NCBI GenBank assembly: GCA_937893485.1
Contig: CALBJL010000154.1
Span: 1-8,462, forward strand
DNA from: an uncultured bacterium
GTDB taxonomy: Bacteria > Bacillota > Clostridia > Lachnospirales > Lachnospiraceae
Direction: 5' to 3'
Length of the DNA stretch: 8,462 nt
Position numbers and translations under genes: made by a program
The notes under the pieces: generated by a model
Database searches by the model: none
Seen by the model: the letters and a program-made list of their open reading frames with translations, nothing else
Told to the model about the DNA's origin: nothing
In this document: one piece after another, positions 5,720 through 8,462 of the stretch
How the letters are laid out: the number at the start of each line of letters is the position of its first letter
How positions within the stretch are numbered: the first letter of the stretch is position 1

Positions 5720-6653
5720 CAGATATCATGTGATTATCAATGAAGTAGCCGGAGGCGGACAAAAGAAGCAGATCTGGCAAAAACAGTTAAAACCGGAGCT
5801 GATCCGCCGTGGCGTTCATTTCCGTGCGTATGAGTGTGTGTGCGCGGGTGATGGGGCGAAGGCGATGGAGCAGATCCAGAAGGAAAAGGATGAGCACCTG
5901 ACGGTCATAGTCATAGGCGGTGATGGTACGTTTAATGAGATCATCAACCATGTCGATGACTTTTCACGTATGACGTTCGGATTTATTCCGATGGGATCAG
6001 CGAATGATCTTGGATTTTCACTCGGAATCCCGGATGATCCCATGCAGGCACTCATACATATTCTCAGAGGAGATAAGATCCGCGCGATTGATCTTGGCAG
6101 GACGGTTTATCAGGATCGCGAGCGCTATTTTGCGATCAGCTCGGGCATCGGACTCGATGCGGAGTCGTGCAGGGTTTCGGTCAGAAGCGGTTTGAAAACG
6201 TTTTTGAACCGTATCCATCTGGGACGGCTGATCTATTTAATCAATGCGCTGAAAATGCTGTTTACACAGCCGCTCACAAACGGCACGCTCACGTTTTACG
6301 ACAGTAAGGGCAGAGAGAAGCAGCGGAAGGTACAACGGCTGTATTTCCTTGCCGGCATGAACCAGCCGAACGAGGGCGGGCATCTGATCATGGCAGCGGG
6401 CGCAAAGCCGAATGATGGCAAGCTGTCGTTTGCGCTGGCAGAGAATATGAACCGGCTGCAGGCGCTCATTAGTCTGGCACTTCTCGTCTTGCAGCGGACG
6501 GATCATATAGCGGGCTACGAGGTCATTGATGCGCGCGGCTGCCGGATCGATCTGGAGGCTCCGCTTGAGCTGCACACGGACGGTGAGACACATGGCAAAA
6601 AAGAGCAGGTAGTCATCGAGTGTATTCCGGGCAGATTGCAGATGCTATTATAA
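5706..6653 (+). CDS. diacylglycerol kinase / YegS-like lipid kinase
   Basis: This 315-residue soluble lipid kinase of the DAGK catalytic family (DgkB, YegS, BmrU relatives) phosphorylates a lipid such as diacylglycerol at the membrane face using ATP. Motifs: 'IINEVAGGG' (residues 10-18, equivalent of the usual NPxSG), 'GGDGTFNE' (71-78, nucleotide binding), 'PMGSANDL' (95-102; most relatives have PxGTxND, so Thr is Ser here), 'GGHLIMAAGAKPNDGKL' (second-domain signature) and 'DGE' (292-294). I chose ATG 5706, 14 nt inside the end of the DeoR gene, because the protein then opens directly with the first strand. A GGAG at 5689-5692 is 13 nt away, rather far, so coupling to upstream translation is likely. 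A longer start at 5625 adds 27 unrelated residues. No obvious link to the BMC; it probably serves phospholipid recycling. Confidence 0.9.
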   Translation: MSRVDRYHVIINEVAGGGQKKQIWQKQLKPELIRRGVHFRAYECVCAGDGAKAMEQIQKEKDEHLTVIVIGGDGTFNEIINHVDDFSRMTFGFIPMGSANDLGFSLGIPDDPMQALIHILRGDKIRAIDLGRTVYQDRERYFAISSGIGLDAESCRVSVRSGLKTFLNRIHLGRLIYLINALKMLFTQPLTNGTLTFYDSKGREKQRKVQRLYFLAGMNQPNEGGHLIMAAGAKPNDGKLSFALAENMNRLQALISLALLVLQRTDHIAGYEVIDARGCRIDLEAPLELHTDGETHGKKEQVVIECIPGRLQMLL

Positions 6654-6676
6654 AATTGTGATTCTAAAACGAACAG

Positions 6677-6705
6677 TCATAAAACAAATACCCCTTTCAT
6701 ACGAT
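6677..6705 (+). promoter_or_regulatory. sigma-E-type sporulation promoter of spoIVA
   Basis: The -35 TCATAAA (6677-6683) and -10 CATACGAT (6698-6705) are 14 nt apart. They match the Bacillus sigma-E pattern (roughly KMATAWW, about 14 nt, CATACANT) at all but one defined position. Transcription should start near 6711-6713, about 28 nt before the spoIVA start. spoIVA is a known sigma-E (mother-cell) gene, which supports the call. Confidence 0.82.
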
Positions 6706-6738
6706 TTATTAGGATAAGTATCGTAGAAAGGGGTATTT
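6686..6738 (+). promoter_or_regulatory. 19-bp inverted repeat that hides the spoIVA ribosome binding site in read-through RNA
   Basis: The arm 6686-6698 pairs with 6726-6738 (13 bp), and after a single bulged A (6699), 6700-6705 pairs with 6720-6725 (6 bp). The loop is 14 nt. The 3' arm holds the spoIVA ribosome binding site AAAGGGG (6727-6733) and ends just before ATG 6740. Read-through RNA from the lipid kinase gene would fold this way. RNA begun at the predicted sigma-E start, inside the loop, would lack the 5' arm and leave the site open. With its T-rich 3' end it may also act as a terminator for the upstream gene. Confidence 0.8.
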
Positions 6739-6739
6739 T

Positions 6740-8227
6740 ATGTCTGATAGATCACAAACGGAGTACAATCTGTATAAAGACATCCGCGACCGGACGGGCG
6801 GTGATATCTATATCGGTGTCGTAGGAGCGGTGCGCACAGGGAAATCGACGTTTATCAAACGGTTTATGGAGCTGATGGTGCTGCCGTATTTACAGGATGA
6901 GCACGAAAAGGAGCGCCTGACCGATGAACTGCCGCAGGCAGCCACCGGAAAAACCGTGATGACGACCGAACCGAAATTTATACCGAAGGAGGCGGCACAG
7001 ATCCGGGTGGCGGAGGATCTGGATATGCGTGTGCGCATGATCGACTGTGTCGGCTATATGGTTGACGGGGCGAGCGGTCATATCGAGAATGGAAAAGAGC
7101 GCATGGTAAAAACACCGTGGATGGACGAGGAGATCCCGTTTACACGCGCGGCAGAGCTCGGCACACAAAAGGTCATCCGGGATCATGCGACGATCGGCAT
7201 TGTGATGACGACGGACGGATCATTTACCGACATCCCGCGGACTTCGTATGAACCGGCGGAGCAGCGGACGATTGCGGAATTGAAAAAGTATGGCAAGCCG
7301 TTTCTGATCGTGCTCAATACGAACAAACCGTACAGTGACACGACGCGGATGCTGGCAAAGCAGATGCAGGATACATACGATGTCGCGGTATTGCCGATGA
7401 ACTGCGACCAGCTGCGCATGGAGGATGTCGACCATCTGCTGGAGGAGCTGTTGTATGAGTTTCCGGTGAGCCGGATGAACTTCTATCTGCCGAAGTGGGT
7501 CGATATGCTCTCAATGGATGATCCGGTCAAGCAGAGCCTGTTTACCTATGCAAAATCGCTGCTGGATGCAGTCACAAATGTGCGTGATTTCAAGGAGTTG
7601 CAGCCGGATACACCGGATGAGCCGATCGCGGCGGTGCGCAAGGAAAATATCTGTCTGGCGGACGGCACCGGAAGCTGGCGCATGGAGGTGGACGACAAAT
7701 ATTACTATGAGAACATCAGCCGTATGGCAGGTGTGCCCGTGAAAAACGAGTATGAGCTGATCGCGCTCGTGCGTGAGCTGGCGGCGAAAAAGCAGGAATA
7801 CGAAAAGGTATCCGACGCGATTGAAGCGGTGCGCAGACGGGGCTACGGCGTCGTGACACCGACGCTCGCCGAGATCGACATGGAGGAGCCGCAGCTTATG
7901 AAGCACGGCAGCAAATATGGCGTGCGCATGAAAGCCAGTTCGCCGTCCATACATATGATCCGTGCGAATATCGAGACGGAGATCGCACCGATCGTCGGCA
8001 GTGAGGATCAGGCAAAGGATCTGATCAGCTACATTAAGGCGGGCAATACCGAGGACGGCGGCGTCTGGAATACGAACATATTCGGAAAGACCGTGGGCGA
8101 GCTGATGGAGGATGGCATCCGCAACAAGATCAGCCGCATGGATGATGAATGCCAGATCAAGCTGCAGGATACGATGCAGAAGGTTGTCAACGACAACAAC
8201 GGCGGACTGGTGTGTATTATATTGTAG
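6740..8227 (+). CDS. spoIVA: stage IV sporulation protein A, SpoIVA
   Basis: SpoIVA is the cytoskeletal ATPase that forms the basement layer of the spore coat around the forespore, anchored by SpoVM and required for coat and cortex assembly. The 495-residue length matches the family (492 in B. subtilis). The N-terminal TRAFAC-like ATPase domain has Walker A 'GAVRTGKST' (residues 29-37, Lys35), the sensor-threonine segment 'GKTVMTTEPKF' (70-80), a Walker-B-like 'MIDCVGYMVDGA' (100-111) and 'LNTNKPYSD', in the position of a GTPase NKxD motif. The middle and C-terminal domains follow, ending with the characteristic 'GGLVCIIL'. The start is ATG 6740 with AAAGGGG at 6727-6733 and a 6-nt gap. It is monocistronic here, with its own sigma-E promoter and a terminator downstream. 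It shows the organism is, or recently was, spore-forming. Confidence 0.98.
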   Translation: MSDRSQTEYNLYKDIRDRTGGDIYIGVVGAVRTGKSTFIKRFMELMVLPYLQDEHEKERLTDELPQAATGKTVMTTEPKFIPKEAAQIRVAEDLDMRVRMIDCVGYMVDGASGHIENGKERMVKTPWMDEEIPFTRAAELGTQKVIRDHATIGIVMTTDGSFTDIPRTSYEPAEQRTIAELKKYGKPFLIVLNTNKPYSDTTRMLAKQMQDTYDVAVLPMNCDQLRMEDVDHLLEELLYEFPVSRMNFYLPKWVDMLSMDDPVKQSLFTYAKSLLDAVTNVRDFKELQPDTPDEPIAAVRKENICLADGTGSWRMEVDDKYYYENISRMAGVPVKNEYELIALVRELAAKKQEYEKVSDAIEAVRRRGYGVVTPTLAEIDMEEPQLMKHGSKYGVRMKASSPSIHMIRANIETEIAPIVGSEDQAKDLISYIKAGNTEDGGVWNTNIFGKTVGELMEDGIRNKISRMDDECQIKLQDTMQKVVNDNNGGLVCIIL

Positions 8228-8272
8228 TGCAGAGCTGCCACTGCGAATGGAGTGACCAGTAATGTGTAATGA

Positions 8273-8312
8273 AAGCCGGGGATCTTGGCATGGATCTTCG
8301 GCTTGTTTTTTT
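8273..8312 (+). terminator. rho-independent terminator of spoIVA
   Basis: AAGCCGGGGATC (8273-8284) pairs with GATCTTCGGCTT (8293-8304) through 12 pairs, two of them G-U, around an 8-nt loop. A run of seven T follows at 8306-8312. It lies 45 nt after the spoIVA stop and has the form of a strong intrinsic terminator. Confidence 0.92.
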
Positions 8313-8331
8313 GTGCGGATACCGCTATAAT
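8303..8331 (+). promoter_or_regulatory. possible promoter after the spoIVA terminator
   Basis: A perfect TATAAT at 8326-8331 lies 17 nt after TTGTTT (8303-8308), which matches TTGACA at three positions only. It would fire rightwards near 8338 towards a gene beyond the window. The -35 is part of the terminator T-tract, so this could be a chance match. Confidence 0.3.
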
Positions 8332-8462
8332 GGGCTGGATGCAGTTACAATAGGCGTTTGCGAAACTATTTTTTCAGGTTTGGGGGCATGCAAGCACATT
8401 ATTAAGAGGTCGCAGCTCCCGCAAGCATGTCTGTTTTGCTTTCATTGCACGAATCATTCCGA
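8313..8462. other. 150 bases without a supported gene
   Basis: I find no ORF with a ribosome binding site and no tRNA-like fold. At 8350-8374 a weak structure (GTTT-GCG-AAAC flanked by ATA/TAT) is followed by six T. Two imperfect copies of a GCAAGCA-containing motif lie at 8390-8396 and 8421-8427 near GCATG cores, in a segment that stays open in two minus-strand frames without a start context. This could be the 3' end of a minus-strand gene or part of a dispersed repeat; the window ends too soon to tell. Confidence 0.4.

Noticed and set aside
7511..7954. Minus-strand ORF of 147 codons
   Set aside because: It is a shadow of spoIVA with His/Arg-rich composition typical of antisense readings of GC-rich codons.

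Overview
The window looks like a chromosomal segment of a spore-forming gut-type Firmicute, most likely a Lachnospiraceae/Clostridiales relative. That reading is inference from gene content (a bacterial microcompartment locus beside spoIVA), GGAGG-type ribosome binding sites, moderate GC and clostridial protein style. No 16S or other taxonomic marker is present.

Positions 1-4839 are the 3' part of a bacterial microcompartment (BMC) operon, all on the + strand and tightly packed. It begins inside a zinc-type medium-chain alcohol dehydrogenase whose 5' end lies outside the window. Four single-domain hexameric shell proteins (BMC-H) follow. Next come the phosphotransacylase PduL, the pentameric vertex protein (EutN/PduN type), the RnfC-like flavin/Fe-S protein PduS and the trimeric Fe-S shell protein PduT. 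A rho-independent terminator at about 4844-4880 closes the operon. From established knowledge, the order alcohol dehydrogenase, BMC-H cluster, PduL, EutN, PduS, PduT resembles the glycyl-radical (B12-independent) fucose/rhamnose-1,2-propanediol microcompartments of Clostridia such as C. phytofermentans. The signature enzyme is outside this window, so the substrate is an inference. In such an organelle the aldehyde is kept inside the shell, reduced to an alcohol by the alcohol dehydrogenase, or oxidised to acyl-CoA and passed to acyl-phosphate by PduL. PduS and PduT are proposed to move electrons and recycle cofactors across the shell.

Positions 4946-6653 hold a DeoR-family regulator, probably the sugar-phosphate-responsive controller of the BMC operon. 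It overlaps by 14 nt with a diacylglycerol/YegS-type lipid kinase. Positions 6654-8227 hold spoIVA, the spore-coat basement-layer ATPase, behind a near-consensus sigma-E promoter that lies inside a 19-bp inverted repeat. A strong terminator follows spoIVA. The last 150 bases carry no gene I can support.

The observations most worth a second look are these: a BMC-H gene that seems to make two proteins, one with a basic N-terminal tail and one plain; the sigma-E promoter and hairpin arrangement that should silence read-through translation of spoIVA; a very stable UNCG-loop hairpin between the shell genes and pduL; and unusual pores or edges in two of the BMC-H proteins.
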